Notes: generated from the letters alone by a model not told the origin. A stretch of DNA of 64,000 nucleotides from Caproiciproducens sp. NJN-50 (GCF_004103755.1 NZ_CP035283.1:1984001-2048000), one strand, 5' to 3'. Positions 32,972-41,866 are shown, counted from the first letter of the stretch. Made by a program: numbers and translations.

Positions 32972-33895
32972 TTATCTTATTCTGGACTTTGGATCGAGCG
33001 CATCGCGAAGTCCGTCGCCGAACAGGTTAAAAGCCAGAACGGTGATGGTGATCGCCACACCGGGAAAGATCAGCGTGTAAGGAGCGGAAAAGATAAACCC
33101 GCGCGCCCTGCCCAGCATATCGCCCCATTCCGCATAGGGCGGCTGGACGCCGAGCCCCAGGAATCCAAGCGCGGCCGTGTCCAGAATGGCGGACGAGATC
33201 CCCAGCGTCGCACGAACCACGATGGAGGAGACGATGTTGGGAAGGATATGCTTAAAGATGATCCTGTAATCATTATTTCCGATGACGCGCGCCGCCTGCA
33301 CATAATCGTTTTCCTTCGCCGAAAGGATGCTCCCGCGGATAATCCGCGCGTATTCAGGAATTGAAACGAGGCCGATCGCGATGATTGCCTTGTCAATCCC
33401 TTTGCCGAGAGCGGCCATAAAGGCAATGGCGAGCAGAATGGACGGAATCGCCAGCATCATATCCATGACGCGCATGATGATTGTATCCGTCTTTCCGCCC
33501 CGGTATCCGGCGATGGAGCCGAAAACAACCCCGATCGTCATGGAGATCGCCACCGCCGCGATTCCGACAAACAGTGAAATTTTCGTCCCGTCGAGCACCC
33601 TGCTGAAAATATCCCTGCCGAGCTGATCGGTTCCGAACCAGTGCTGGCCGTTCGGCGCGATAAAGCTCTGAGACATATCCGAGGAATTGGGATCATACGG
33701 AAGGATCTGCATCCCCATCAGCTCGCTGACCCAGACAACCAGCGCGACAATCGAAAGAAGCAGGATCAGATACATTCCGGCGACCGCCGCTTTATTGGCT
33801 CTCAAAGCCTCCCACATCGCTTTGACCTGCGATTCCGGCTTATCCGTATCCTTCGCAGCCTGTACTGTGTTTTTGACTTCTTCTACCTGGCTCAT
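32972..33895 (-). CDS. dppC: Dipeptide ABC transporter permease (DppC-like)
   Basis: 307 residues. The N-terminus has a soluble segment and a first membrane helix near residue 40, then HWFGTDQLGRDIFSRVLDGT, the DppC/OppC landmark, then five further membrane helices with the EAA loop (YVQAARVIGNNDYRIIFKHILPN) that contacts the ATPases. It forms the channel with DppB. It is 5 bases after dppB with GGGAGG before its ATG. Confidence 0.94.
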   Translation of the reverse strand: MSQVEEVKNTVQAAKDTDKPESQVKAMWEALRANKAAVAGMYLILLLSIVALVVWVSELMGMQILPYDPNSSDMSQSFIAPNGQHWFGTDQLGRDIFSRVLDGTKISLFVGIAAVAISMTIGVVFGSIAGYRGGKTDTIIMRVMDMMLAIPSILLAIAFMAALGKGIDKAIIAIGLVSIPEYARIIRGSILSAKENDYVQAARVIGNNDYRIIFKHILPNIVSSIVVRATLGISSAILDTAALGFLGLGVQPPYAEWGDMLGRARGFIFSAPYTLIFPGVAITITVLAFNLFGDGLRDALDPKSRIR

Positions 33896-33900
33896 ACAGG

Positions 33901-34917
33901 CTAGACCTCCCTTTTCGCGTATTTGATCCGGGGATCAAGGAACGCATAGATAATATCCACCGCAAGGTTGACCAGAACATAGACAACCGCGACCAGCAAA
34001 ACCACGCCCTGAACGACAGGAAAATCGGATTTCAAGATGCAGTTGACGGTATAAGCCCCGATTCCCGGCCAGGAAAAAACGGTTTCCGTCAGCACGGCGC
34101 CGCCCAGAAGGCTGCCGAACTGAAGGCCGATCACGGTCACGATCGGAATCAGCGCATTGCGGAGCGCATGCTTGTGGATCACTTTCCGATTGGAAATTCC
34201 CTTCGCCCTGGCGGTCCGGATATAATCCTGATCCAGGCTTTCCAGCATGCTGGAGCGAGTCATCCTCGTGATGATAGCCATGGAGTACATGCCGAGCGCA
34301 AGCGCCGGCAAAACCAGATGGCGAAGCGAATCCGCCAACGCCTGCGTATTTCCGGAAGCAATTGAATCGATCAGATAAAAGCCCGTCATCGCGGGCGGCT
34401 GATAGAGAGGATTCAGCCTCCCCGTTGAAGGCAGCCAGTGCAGCGTGCCGGAAAACAGAATGATCAACAGGATGCCCAGCCAGAAAATCGGCATGGAAAC
34501 GCCGATCAGAGCCAGGACTCTTCCTCCGTTGTCAAAAATAGAATTCTTTTTTACCGCGGAGACAACCCCAAGCAGGATTCCGATGACGGAAGCAAAAATA
34601 ATCGCCGCAATCGCCAGTTCAATCGTTGCGGGGAAACGCGAGAAAATCTCCTGGGTAACCGGGGCCTTTGTATAATAGGAAGTTCCGAGATTCCCCGTCA
34701 GCGCATCCTTGATGTAATTGACATACTGCAGCCAAACCGGATCGTTCAGTCCGTTGGCCTGCCTCCAGGCCTGCATGGACTCCTGCGTTGCATGCTCCCC
34801 CAGGACAATCGGCGCAGGATCGGGAGAAAACACGCGCATAATCAGAAATACGATGATGGAAACGCCGATCAGAACCGGTATCAGCATCAATATCCTCTTG
34901 ATGATATATTTGATCAT
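33901..34917 (-). CDS. dppB: Dipeptide ABC transporter permease (DppB-like)
   Basis: 338 residues with six membrane helices: the first is IIKRILMLIPVLIGVSIIVF, followed by the periplasmic loop with GEHATQESMQAWRQANGLND typical of DppB, and the EAA loop DYIRTARAKGISNRKVIHKH. I take the ATG at 34917 because AAAGG stands 9 bases before it; ATGs at 34923 and further upstream are in frame. A perfect 15-bp inverted repeat lies just upstream, between dppA and dppB. Confidence 0.93.
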   Translation of the reverse strand: MIKYIIKRILMLIPVLIGVSIIVFLIMRVFSPDPAPIVLGEHATQESMQAWRQANGLNDPVWLQYVNYIKDALTGNLGTSYYTKAPVTQEIFSRFPATIELAIAAIIFASVIGILLGVVSAVKKNSIFDNGGRVLALIGVSMPIFWLGILLIILFSGTLHWLPSTGRLNPLYQPPAMTGFYLIDSIASGNTQALADSLRHLVLPALALGMYSMAIITRMTRSSMLESLDQDYIRTARAKGISNRKVIHKHALRNALIPIVTVIGLQFGSLLGGAVLTETVFSWPGIGAYTVNCILKSDFPVVQGVVLLVAVVYVLVNLAVDIIYAFLDPRIKYAKREV

Positions 34918-34944
34918 TTGCATCAGCCTTTCCGCCTTAGGCAC

Positions 34945-34979
34945 TCGATTTTAAACAGCAGCCCGCTGTTTAAAATCGA
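34945..34979. repeat. Perfect 15-bp inverted repeat between dppA and dppB
   Basis: TCGATTTTAAACAGC (34945-34959) and GCTGTTTAAAATCGA (34965-34979) flank a five-base loop AGCCC. It has no T-run, so it is more likely an mRNA stability or processing element that adjusts the dppA to permease ratio than a full terminator. Confidence 0.6.
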
Positions 34980-35033
34980 ACGCCCTGCGGCTTTTGACAG
35001 AATCAATCTTTTTTTGCGCTAATAACAATCTTT

Positions 35034-35060
35034 GCCGGACACCGCCGCGCGGTGCCCGGC
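35034..35060. repeat. GC-rich hairpin downstream of dppA
   Basis: GCCGGACACCGC and GCGGTGCCCGGC form a stem with one mismatch directly after the dppA stop codon. T residues follow only on the plus strand. On the dppA mRNA it would sit at the 3' end and could block exonucleases or give partial termination. Confidence 0.55.
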
Positions 35061-35075
35061 TTTTGACTGAATTGA

Positions 35076-36683
35076 TTAATCTTTGGAGACGCCGGCCAGC
35101 GGAACGACACCGGTCACATGATAATAGAAGTCATGGACATCCGGACGGTAAGCGCAAAGATTCTGGGAATGGGAAATCGTCAGCCAGGGATTTTCTTCGG
35201 CCGCAATTTTTTCAAGCTGGGTGTAAATGGCATTTCGGGAATCGCCCTCCGGCGCGGCAAGGCCCTGTGCGATCAGTTTGTTGAACTCCGGATTCTTATA
35301 ACGCGCCACATTCTGACTGGGATCGTCCACGGACAGCAGGCTCATGAAGTTGTCCGGGTCGCCGTTGTCTCCGGTCCAGCCGTAGAAGCAGATATCGTAG
35401 TCGCCTTCGGTCGCCTTCGACTTATAGGTGGTCCAGTCATAAGAATCGATCTTGCAGGTGACTCCGACCTTGGTGAGATATCCCTGAATCGCTTCCGCAA
35501 GCGCCTGGCCGTTCGCCGTGTTGTACGGTCTCGGGTTCGTATAGGTGATCATATGTACCTGAGTCAGTCCGGCAGCCTGCAGCGCCGCTTTCGCAGCATC
35601 CGGATCGTAAGAGGTCTGCGTAACGCTCTTGTCATAGCCATCGATAAAAGTCGGAAGGATCGAAGTGGCCGGGTCGGAATATCCCTGGTACAGGCTCTTG
35701 ACCAGTTCCGGAACATTGACCGCCTGCGAGATCGCCTTGCGGAGCTTCGCGTCGTTGAACGGCGCCTTGCTGGTGTTGTAAGCCATATAGTTGGTCGTCA
35801 TGCCTTTGGCCTGAAATAGCTTGTTGCCCGCGCTTTCAATCTGATTGACAACCGTCGCGTCAATCCCGTCGATCATGTCCGCTTCGCCGTTGTTCAGAGC
35901 CACGACGCGCGCGGAGTTGTCTGCAATGAATTTAAAGACAACGTTCTTGGTCTTCGCCTTGTCGCCCCAATAGCTGTCATCGCGGACCAAAACGACATCC
36001 TCGCCTTTATCCCAGCGGACAAACTTGTAGGGTCCCGTGCCGCAGGGAGCCTGGTTGACGTTATTGTTGTTGTCCTTCAGAGCCTTCGGGCTCACGACGG
36101 GGGCACCGAACACCATGGCCAGATTTTTCAGGAGCGGCGTGCAGGCGGCTTTCAGCGTGATTTTAACGGTGTTTTCATCTACCGCCTCGGCGCTTTTCAC
36201 GGAACCGTAAACAAACGAAGCGTAAGACATGTCGCTTGTCACCTTCGGCGGAAGCTGGCGCTCGATGTTATAGACAACCGCATCCGCGTTAAAGTCGGTG
36301 CCGTCCTGGAACTTTACGCCCTCCTGCAGCTTGAAGGTGTAGGTAAGTCCGTCGCCGCTGACCTCCCAGCTTTTTGCAAGGCAAGGCTCTACCTTTGTGG
36401 AATCCTTGTCATATTTTAGCAAACCCTCGTAGATATTGCACGTAATTTTCGCCGATTCTCCATCGTCGACAAGCGCCGGGTCCAGGCCTCTCGGCTCAGC
36501 GCCCTGAGCATAGGTAAGAGTATCGCTCGCTTCGGATTTCTGACTGGAGGCAGCCCCCGACGCAGAACCGGACGCCGCGGAGCCGGAACCGGACCCATTT
36601 CCGGCGCATCCTGCAAGAGACGAGAATGCAATTGCACCGGCAAGCACAATTGGAATCCACTTGTTCATTTTCTTCAATTTCAT
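35076..36683 (-). CDS. dppA: Peptide-binding lipoprotein (DppA/OppA family)
   Basis: 535 residues from the ATG at 36683. A signal peptide ends in the lipobox SLAGC, followed by a Ser/Gly/Ala-rich linker. The SBP_bac_5 domain starts near DTLTYAQGAEPRGLDP and has ACTPLLKNL, GTGPYKFVRWDKGEDVVLVR and the C-terminal YGWTGDNGDPDNFMSLL typical of dipeptide/nickel/haem-binding members. It captures peptides outside the membrane for DppBCDF. It is the first gene of the operon, with its own promoter and a 5' hairpin. Confidence 0.95.
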   Translation of the reverse strand: MKLKKMNKWIPIVLAGAIAFSSLAGCAGNGSGSGSAASGSASGAASSQKSEASDTLTYAQGAEPRGLDPALVDDGESAKITCNIYEGLLKYDKDSTKVEPCLAKSWEVSGDGLTYTFKLQEGVKFQDGTDFNADAVVYNIERQLPPKVTSDMSYASFVYGSVKSAEAVDENTVKITLKAACTPLLKNLAMVFGAPVVSPKALKDNNNNVNQAPCGTGPYKFVRWDKGEDVVLVRDDSYWGDKAKTKNVVFKFIADNSARVVALNNGEADMIDGIDATVVNQIESAGNKLFQAKGMTTNYMAYNTSKAPFNDAKLRKAISQAVNVPELVKSLYQGYSDPATSILPTFIDGYDKSVTQTSYDPDAAKAALQAAGLTQVHMITYTNPRPYNTANGQALAEAIQGYLTKVGVTCKIDSYDWTTYKSKATEGDYDICFYGWTGDNGDPDNFMSLLSVDDPSQNVARYKNPEFNKLIAQGLAAPEGDSRNAIYTQLEKIAAEENPWLTISHSQNLCAYRPDVHDFYYHVTGVVPLAGVSKD

Positions 36684-36718
36684 AACACTCCCAACATTTT
36701 TCAAATTTTACTATGAAC

Positions 36719-36798
36719 AGAAGGCGTTTGACCTATTTCCCTGTCAAACGCCTTCTTCCAATGAATTTTATTTTATCATGTTCCATTTATCCATTCAA
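36719..36798 (-). promoter_or_regulatory. dppA promoter and 5'-terminal hairpin
   Basis: On the minus strand TTGAAT (36793-36798), 17 bases, TAAAAT (36770-36775). Transcription would start near 36763. Immediately inside the transcript AGAAGGCGTTTGAC (36719-36732) and GTCAAACGCCTTCT (36743-36756) form a perfect 14-bp stem with a 10-base loop. There is no T-run after it, so it looks like a 5' stabilising or regulatory hairpin. Confidence 0.6.
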
Positions 36799-37084
36799 TA
36801 GTAAACATTTAAAAATCCTCAAAAATGGAGAAAAAATATTTTCCTCCTTCGTATGCTGCATTACAGAAAATAAATATTGCATCTCATGGTAAAACGGCGA
36901 ATAAGAATCATATGAAAAAGCCGCAGGAAAAAAAGTTTAAAAATCGCTTGAATTTATCCAGAATAAGTTATAGCATAGTTTTGATGAATAATTGATATAA
37001 TAAGTGATTATCACAAAAAAAGCATACAGTATTTATTGATTTATATAAAAGAATCTTTATTTTAAAAAGCTTTTTTGTTTTATA

Positions 37085-37244
37085 TTGACAGTTTTGTACA
37101 AAACATGTAAAATGACTTCTTGGGAGTTTAAAACGATGACCCCCGATTCACTTTAATATTGATTACAAGAGTAGCATTGGACACATACTTCTTTTCACAA
37201 AATGGAAAACGCCTTCAGAAATCTGAAGGCGTTTTCCGTTTTTA
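37085..37244 (+). ncRNA. Candidate small RNA with promoter and terminator
   Basis: TTGACA (37085-37090), 17 bases, TAAAAT (37108-37113) form a near-consensus plus-strand promoter. The spacer contains the perfect palindrome GTTTTGTACAAAAC (37091-37104), a possible operator. A terminator follows: GGAAAACGCCTTCAGA (37204-37219) pairs with TCTGAAGGCGTTTTCC (37222-37237), then GTTTTTATTG. The transcript would be about 120 bases from about 37120. Its only reading frame with an SD (GGGAG) codes for six residues (MTPDSL). No known RNA family was recognised. The rest of 36800-37080 is AT-rich with no gene. Confidence 0.5.
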
Positions 37245-37314
37245 TTGTTATAAATCAAACGTCCAGAATTTTCAGGAATGATTTATTACTTTGGATTAAT
37301 ACTATTTATGGATG

Positions 37315-37452
37315 TTAGCACTTGCAAAAAATCCGCGAGACAGATTTTACTTGATAAAGCATTCTATTTAGAACAAATATTCGGTTGACATAATTTCCCT
37401 AAAGTGCTAAATTGAAATAGATAATTAGCACTCACCTATTGTTAACTGCTAA
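37315..37452 (+). promoter_or_regulatory. Glycan operon promoter with repeated TTAGCACT sites
   Basis: TTGACA (37385-37390), 17 bases, TAAATT (37108 plus 300, that is 37408-37413). The -10 region overlaps AAGTGCTAA (37402-37410). An inverted copy TTAGCACTC is at 37425-37433, a third copy TTAGCACTT at 37315-37323, and a degenerate AACTGCTAA at 37444-37452. TTAGCACTC is also the half-site of the HrcA CIRCE element, but spacing and order differ. Together they suggest a repressor acting on the GH130 operon. Confidence 0.6.
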
Positions 37453-37497
37453 AATGCAGTTTATTCTTGTAAGCCATGGGGAGAGAAATAAGGAATT

Positions 37498-38508
37498 ATG
37501 AGTAACTTTGAGACAAGGCTGAAAAACAACGACAACACGTACAAGGAGCTGTTTCTGCGCTATCCAAATAATCCGATTTTGACCGCGAAGGACTGGCCGT
37601 ATGCGGTCAACAGCGTGTTCAACCCCGCGGCAACCGTATTCAACAACAAAATTCTGCTGCTCGCAAGAGTGGAGGACCGCAGGGGATTTTCCCATTTTAC
37701 CAAAGCCGTCAGTGACGACGGCGTAACAAACTGGCAGATCGACAAATGCCCCACGCTGGAGGCAAATCCGGACTATCCGGAGGAGGCCTGGGGAATTGAG
37801 GACCCGCGCATCACCAGAATTGACGAGATGAACCGCTGGGCCGTGGTTTATACTTCCTTTTCGCGCTCCGGCCCGACGGTTTCCCTGGCCCTGACCAAAG
37901 ATTTCGTCAACTTTGAAAAAACGGGCTCCATCATGCCTCCGGAAGATAAGGACGCCGCATTGTTTCCCAGAAAGTTCAAAAACAAATGGCTGTTGATTCA
38001 CCGTCCGATCGGGACGCACATCGGAAGCGTCTCCAGGCTTGGGCCGGGCGCGCACATCTGGGTCTCGTGCTCCGGCGACCTGAAATATTGGGGCGACCAC
38101 AGCATCCTGATCAACGCCCGAAACGGCGGCTGGTGGGATGCGAACAAAGTCGGCCTCTGCGCCCAGCCTCTGGAAACCTCGGAGGGCTGGCTGATCCTTT
38201 ACCATGGAGTAAGGCGTACCGCCTCCGGTTCCATCTACCGGCTGGGCCTCGCCCTGCTCGACCTTGAAAATCCCTGGAAAGTGCTTCACCGGGGGGACGA
38301 ATGGATTTTTGGGCCGGAGGAAAGCTACGAGCGCGAGGGCGACGTCCGCGATGTCGTCTTTCCGTGCGGCTGGGTAATGGATAAAGCATCCGGCAAAGTG
38401 AAGATGTATTACGGCTGCGCGGATACCTGCATCGCCCTTGCCAGCGCATCCATCAGCGATTTGCTGGAATATATCAGAAGCTGCCCGGAACCGAAAGAAC
38501 TTGAGTGA
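37498..38508 (+). CDS. Glycoside hydrolase family 130 protein (mannoside phosphorylase-like)
   Basis: 336 residues of the five-bladed beta-propeller GH130 family. The N-terminal part has RYPNNPILTAKDWPYAVNSV and FNPAATVFNNKILLLARVED; the catalytic signature is WGIEDPRITRID, where the Asp of EDPR acts as general acid. Basic phosphate-binding residues occur in HRPIGTH and LYHGVRR. Family members split beta-mannosides using phosphate, giving mannose-1-phosphate; a minority hydrolyse. The next gene is a sugar-1-phosphate nucleotidyltransferase, which would use such a product. It is first in a four-gene operon. Confidence 0.88.
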   Translation: MSNFETRLKNNDNTYKELFLRYPNNPILTAKDWPYAVNSVFNPAATVFNNKILLLARVEDRRGFSHFTKAVSDDGVTNWQIDKCPTLEANPDYPEEAWGIEDPRITRIDEMNRWAVVYTSFSRSGPTVSLALTKDFVNFEKTGSIMPPEDKDAALFPRKFKNKWLLIHRPIGTHIGSVSRLGPGAHIWVSCSGDLKYWGDHSILINARNGGWWDANKVGLCAQPLETSEGWLILYHGVRRTASGSIYRLGLALLDLENPWKVLHRGDEWIFGPEESYEREGDVRDVVFPCGWVMDKASGKVKMYYGCADTCIALASASISDLLEYIRSCPEPKELE

Positions 38509-38552
38509 TCTGCGGCCGGGAAAAATAAAAACCTAACGAAGGAGGAATTTAT

Positions 38553-39596
38553 ATGAAAGCACTGTTTTTGGCGGGAGGAAAAGGCACGCGCCTCAGGCCC
38601 CTTACGGATCATCTTCCGAAGCCGATGGTGCCTGTCATGGGCCGTCCGCTGCTGGAGCGCAGCCTGGAGGACCTTCGGAAATGCGGAGTCAGCGAGGTTG
38701 TGTTCAGCACATGCTACCGTGCCGACGATATCCAAAAATATTTTTCCGCAAACGAGGGGCGCGGCATGACGATTAAATACGTCTGTGAGGATATCCCCTT
38801 GGGCACCGGCGGAGCAATCAAGAACTGCGCAGGCTATTTCGACGATACGTTCCTGATTTTCAACTCCGACATTGTAAGCAATCTCGACTTAGGGGCTCTG
38901 ATCCGTTTCCATAAATCAAAACACGCGGATGTGACAATCGCCGTAACGCGGGTCCCGAACCCGTCCAGTTACGGGGTAATTGAATATGACGAATTCGGTT
39001 TTGCAACTTCATTTACGGAAAAACCGAAGCCGGGAGAAGAAAAATCCGATTTTATCAACGCCGGCATCTATGTTTTTGAGCCGAAAGTCCTGGATCTGAT
39101 CCCTTCCAGGAGAGTCGTTTCCATCGAAAAGGAAATTTTCCCTGCCCTCTTGCAGAACGGCTATAAAATTGCGGTATACCGGGGAGGGACCTATTGGATC
39201 GACATTGGAACACCCGAAAAATATATGCAGGTCCATTCCGATATCTTCAGCGGCCTGTGCAGGGTCCCGGAAAATAACTTCAGGGCGAATAAAGTGTTTG
39301 GCCGCGGAAAAACTGAGATTCATGGAACCTCAAAAGTGATCGGCCCCGTATGGTTTGGAGAAAATGTGCGGATCGGAGCCAACGTAACCATAGGTCCGAA
39401 CGTCGTGGTGGGCGACGGCTTTGAAAGCGGAAGGGGATGTGTGATCACCGACAGTATTCTCTGGAACGACGTATCGATCGGCAGCGGAGTCAGCATTTCC
39501 AAATCGGTCGTCACGGCCGGGTGTCATATTGGAAGCGGAATCCAGTGCGCGAACACCATCTATTCGCAGGAGAGCAAACGGCATCTGGTGATCTGA
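38553..39596 (+). CDS. Sugar-1-phosphate nucleotidyltransferase (mannose-1-P guanylyltransferase-like)
   Basis: 347 residues. The N-terminal nucleotidyltransferase domain begins MKALFLAGGKGTRLRPLTDH with KPMVPVMGRPLLE, and the catalytic region includes FLIFNSDIVSNLD and FINAGIYVFEP. The last 100 residues form a left-handed beta-helix of hexapeptide repeats (VWFGENVRIGANVTIGPNVV). This build is that of GDP-mannose or NDP-glucose pyrophosphorylases. Given the GH130 gene before it, mannose-1-phosphate is a plausible substrate. GGAGG lies before the ATG. Confidence 0.88.
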   Translation: MKALFLAGGKGTRLRPLTDHLPKPMVPVMGRPLLERSLEDLRKCGVSEVVFSTCYRADDIQKYFSANEGRGMTIKYVCEDIPLGTGGAIKNCAGYFDDTFLIFNSDIVSNLDLGALIRFHKSKHADVTIAVTRVPNPSSYGVIEYDEFGFATSFTEKPKPGEEKSDFINAGIYVFEPKVLDLIPSRRVVSIEKEIFPALLQNGYKIAVYRGGTYWIDIGTPEKYMQVHSDIFSGLCRVPENNFRANKVFGRGKTEIHGTSKVIGPVWFGENVRIGANVTIGPNVVVGDGFESGRGCVITDSILWNDVSIGSGVSISKSVVTAGCHIGSGIQCANTIYSQESKRHLVI

Positions 39597-39631
39597 GCCG
39601 CCGTTACTCACAAAAGAAAGGATTGTACAAA

Positions 39632-40795
39632 TTGAACCAAGAAAAGAAAATCAACATCCTGTTTCTAAGCACCTATCCGCCCAGAGCCTGCGGAATCGCC
39701 ACTTTCACACAGGATTTGATCTGCGAACTGGAAAAAACCGGCCGCGTCAACGCCGCGGTGGCGGCGGTCAGCGATTCGGAATATTCCTATCCCCCAAAAG
39801 TGCGGTTTACAATTGAACAGCAGAATGAAGACGCTTATGCCGAAGCCGCGGAGAAAATCAACAGCTCCGGCTTCGATCTTTTAATGGTGGAACACGAATA
39901 TGGGATCTTTGGGGGCAAATGGGGCAGTTACCTTCTGAATCTTACCAGCCGCCTGAAAATTCCTTATTTTGTCACGCTGCACACGGTGCTGCCCAGTCCA
40001 GGCGAACAGCAGCGGGAAATCATGAGGGATGTGGCTTCGGGAAGCCGGAAAATCATCACCATGGCGGGCAATACCGTAGATATCCTGAAAAGCGTCTATC
40101 AGATCGACCGGGCAAAAATCGAAGTGGTTCACCACGGGGTTCCTGAATATCCGGCCGCCGAACGGGATACTTTGAAAAAGGAACTGGGACTGACCGGCCG
40201 TTTTATCGTCAGCACCTTCGGTCTGATCAGCCCTGGAAAAGGGCTGGAATACGGGATTGAAGCAATTGCAAGAGTGGCAAAAAAGCACCCTGAGATCCTT
40301 TATCTGATTCTCGGCCAGACGCATCCTGTGATCAAGCGGAAGGACGGTGAAAAATACCGCGAGAAGCTGGAACGGACCGTGAAAAATTTCGGACTTGAGG
40401 AAAAAGTCCGTTTCGTCAACCGCTATTTGAAAATCGAAGAAATCATCCGGTATCTTCAGCTGTCGGACGTCTATATGACTCCCTACCTGGGCAAAGACCA
40501 GGCCGTCAGCGGAACTCTGGCCTACGCGGCCGGATATGGCCGCGTCATCATATCAACGCCTTACCTGTACGCCCAGGAAATGCTTTCCGGCGGCAGAGGG
40601 CTTCTGGCTGATTTCCGCAGTCCCGCGGCGCTGGCGGAGCAAATCGAAGAGGTGATGAACCACCCGGAGGAACAGGAGGAAATGGAAAAGCGCACGCTCG
40701 AACTCGGAAAAACAATGTATTGGGGGCAGGTTGCCCACAATTATCTCCGCATTTTTCAAACCGAACTGCAAAACGGAAAGGAACCGCAGGAATGA
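39632..40795 (+). CDS. Glycosyltransferase family 4
   Basis: 387 residues with a GT-B fold. The N-terminus has LFLSTYPPRACGIATFTQDL, usual for GT4 mannosyl- and glucosyltransferases. The C-terminal half has FIVSTFGLISPGKGLEYGIE, the LILGQTHP strand, then VYMTPYLGKDQAVSGTLAYA where GT4 members have the nucleotide-sugar E-x7-E motif in altered form. The TTG at 39632 has AGAAAGGA upstream. It would use an NDP-sugar such as that made by the previous gene. It overlaps the next gene by ATGA coupling. Confidence 0.85.
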   Translation: MNQEKKINILFLSTYPPRACGIATFTQDLICELEKTGRVNAAVAAVSDSEYSYPPKVRFTIEQQNEDAYAEAAEKINSSGFDLLMVEHEYGIFGGKWGSYLLNLTSRLKIPYFVTLHTVLPSPGEQQREIMRDVASGSRKIITMAGNTVDILKSVYQIDRAKIEVVHHGVPEYPAAERDTLKKELGLTGRFIVSTFGLISPGKGLEYGIEAIARVAKKHPEILYLILGQTHPVIKRKDGEKYREKLERTVKNFGLEEKVRFVNRYLKIEEIIRYLQLSDVYMTPYLGKDQAVSGTLAYAAGYGRVIISTPYLYAQEMLSGGRGLLADFRSPAALAEQIEEVMNHPEEQEEMEKRTLELGKTMYWGQVAHNYLRIFQTELQNGKEPQE

Positions 40796-41859
40796 ATGGA
40801 ATGATCGACGACCGGCATGTATTCCGCATGACCGACGACACCGGTATGTTTCAGCACGCCGTATGCGGAGTACCTGACCCAACGGAAGGCTACACTCTGG
40901 ACGACAACGCGCGCGCGCTGATTATGGCGGCCCTGCTCTATCAGAGATCACCGGAAAAAAAGTACGAAGACCTTCTTTACCGCTACACTTCTTTTCTTCT
41001 CTATGCCCAAAAGCGGGGCTGGTTCCGCAACTTCATGGGATATGACCGAAGATTTCTGGAAAAGCGCGGCTCGGAGGATTCCTTCGGCCGCTGCATCTGT
41101 TCTCTCGGATACGCCGCGGCCTGCGCGGAACTTCCCGATTCAATCGGCCAGACAGCCAAAAAGCTGCTGCTTAAAACGTACCAAAGCTGTTCCAGCCTGT
41201 CTTTTCTGAAGGGAAAAGCGTATGCGCTGACAGGGCTGCTGCTGTGGGGGGACCCCGCGGGGCTGCCGGGAACTGAAATGTTGACAGAATCCATCGTCGA
41301 TACATATGCGCAGTGCCGCAGAGAGGATTGGCGATGGTTCGAGGAGCAGATGACGTACTGCAGCGGCATCCTCCCCCTTTCCCTGCTGTTTGCCTACCAA
41401 AGGACCCGCCGGAAGCAAACCCTCCGCGTCGCGCTGGAAAGTCTGGACTTTCTGCTGTCCGTTACCATCCGGGACGGCATTTTCCGCCCGATCGGATGCA
41501 AAGGCTGGTATCCCAAGGGAGGAACTCCCGCCGAATTCGACGGGCAGCCCGTGGAGGCCTGCTGCACGATGATGGCCTGCCTGGCCGCACACAGGTTGAC
41601 GGGCAGCATAAAATACCGGGATTCCGCAGCCAATTGTTACCGCTGGTACCTGGGTGACAATTCCCTGCGATTGCCGATGATCGACCCCGAAACCGGGGGC
41701 TGCCGCGACGGGCTCACGAAGAATGGCGTCAACCGCAACGAAGGGGCGGAAAGTATCGTCTGCTGGCTGATTGCGGCACTGATGGCGGAGCGGGAAAAAT
41801 TGACGGAAGAATCGTCCGAAGAGCCGTACTCAAAACAGGCGAAACTTATTACGGAATAG
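40792..41859 (+). CDS. Alpha/alpha-barrel glycosidase-like protein of the GH130 operon
   Basis: 355 residues starting at an ATG that overlaps the stop of the GT4 gene. The sequence is helical with repeating pairs (TDDTGMFQHAVCGVPDPTEG, YTLDDNARALIMAALL, FGRCICSLGYAAACAELP) consistent with an (alpha/alpha)6 barrel. In other bacteria a similar domain is found fused to the C-terminus of GT4 proteins. Acidic residues in DDNARAL and in NRNEGAESIVCWL may be catalytic, but this is inference. No substrate is known. A terminator follows at 41867. Confidence 0.7.
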   Translation: MNGMIDDRHVFRMTDDTGMFQHAVCGVPDPTEGYTLDDNARALIMAALLYQRSPEKKYEDLLYRYTSFLLYAQKRGWFRNFMGYDRRFLEKRGSEDSFGRCICSLGYAAACAELPDSIGQTAKKLLLKTYQSCSSLSFLKGKAYALTGLLLWGDPAGLPGTEMLTESIVDTYAQCRREDWRWFEEQMTYCSGILPLSLLFAYQRTRRKQTLRVALESLDFLLSVTIRDGIFRPIGCKGWYPKGGTPAEFDGQPVEACCTMMACLAAHRLTGSIKYRDSAANCYRWYLGDNSLRLPMIDPETGGCRDGLTKNGVNRNEGAESIVCWLIAALMAEREKLTEESSEEPYSKQAKLITE

Positions 41860-41866
41860 AATTTTG

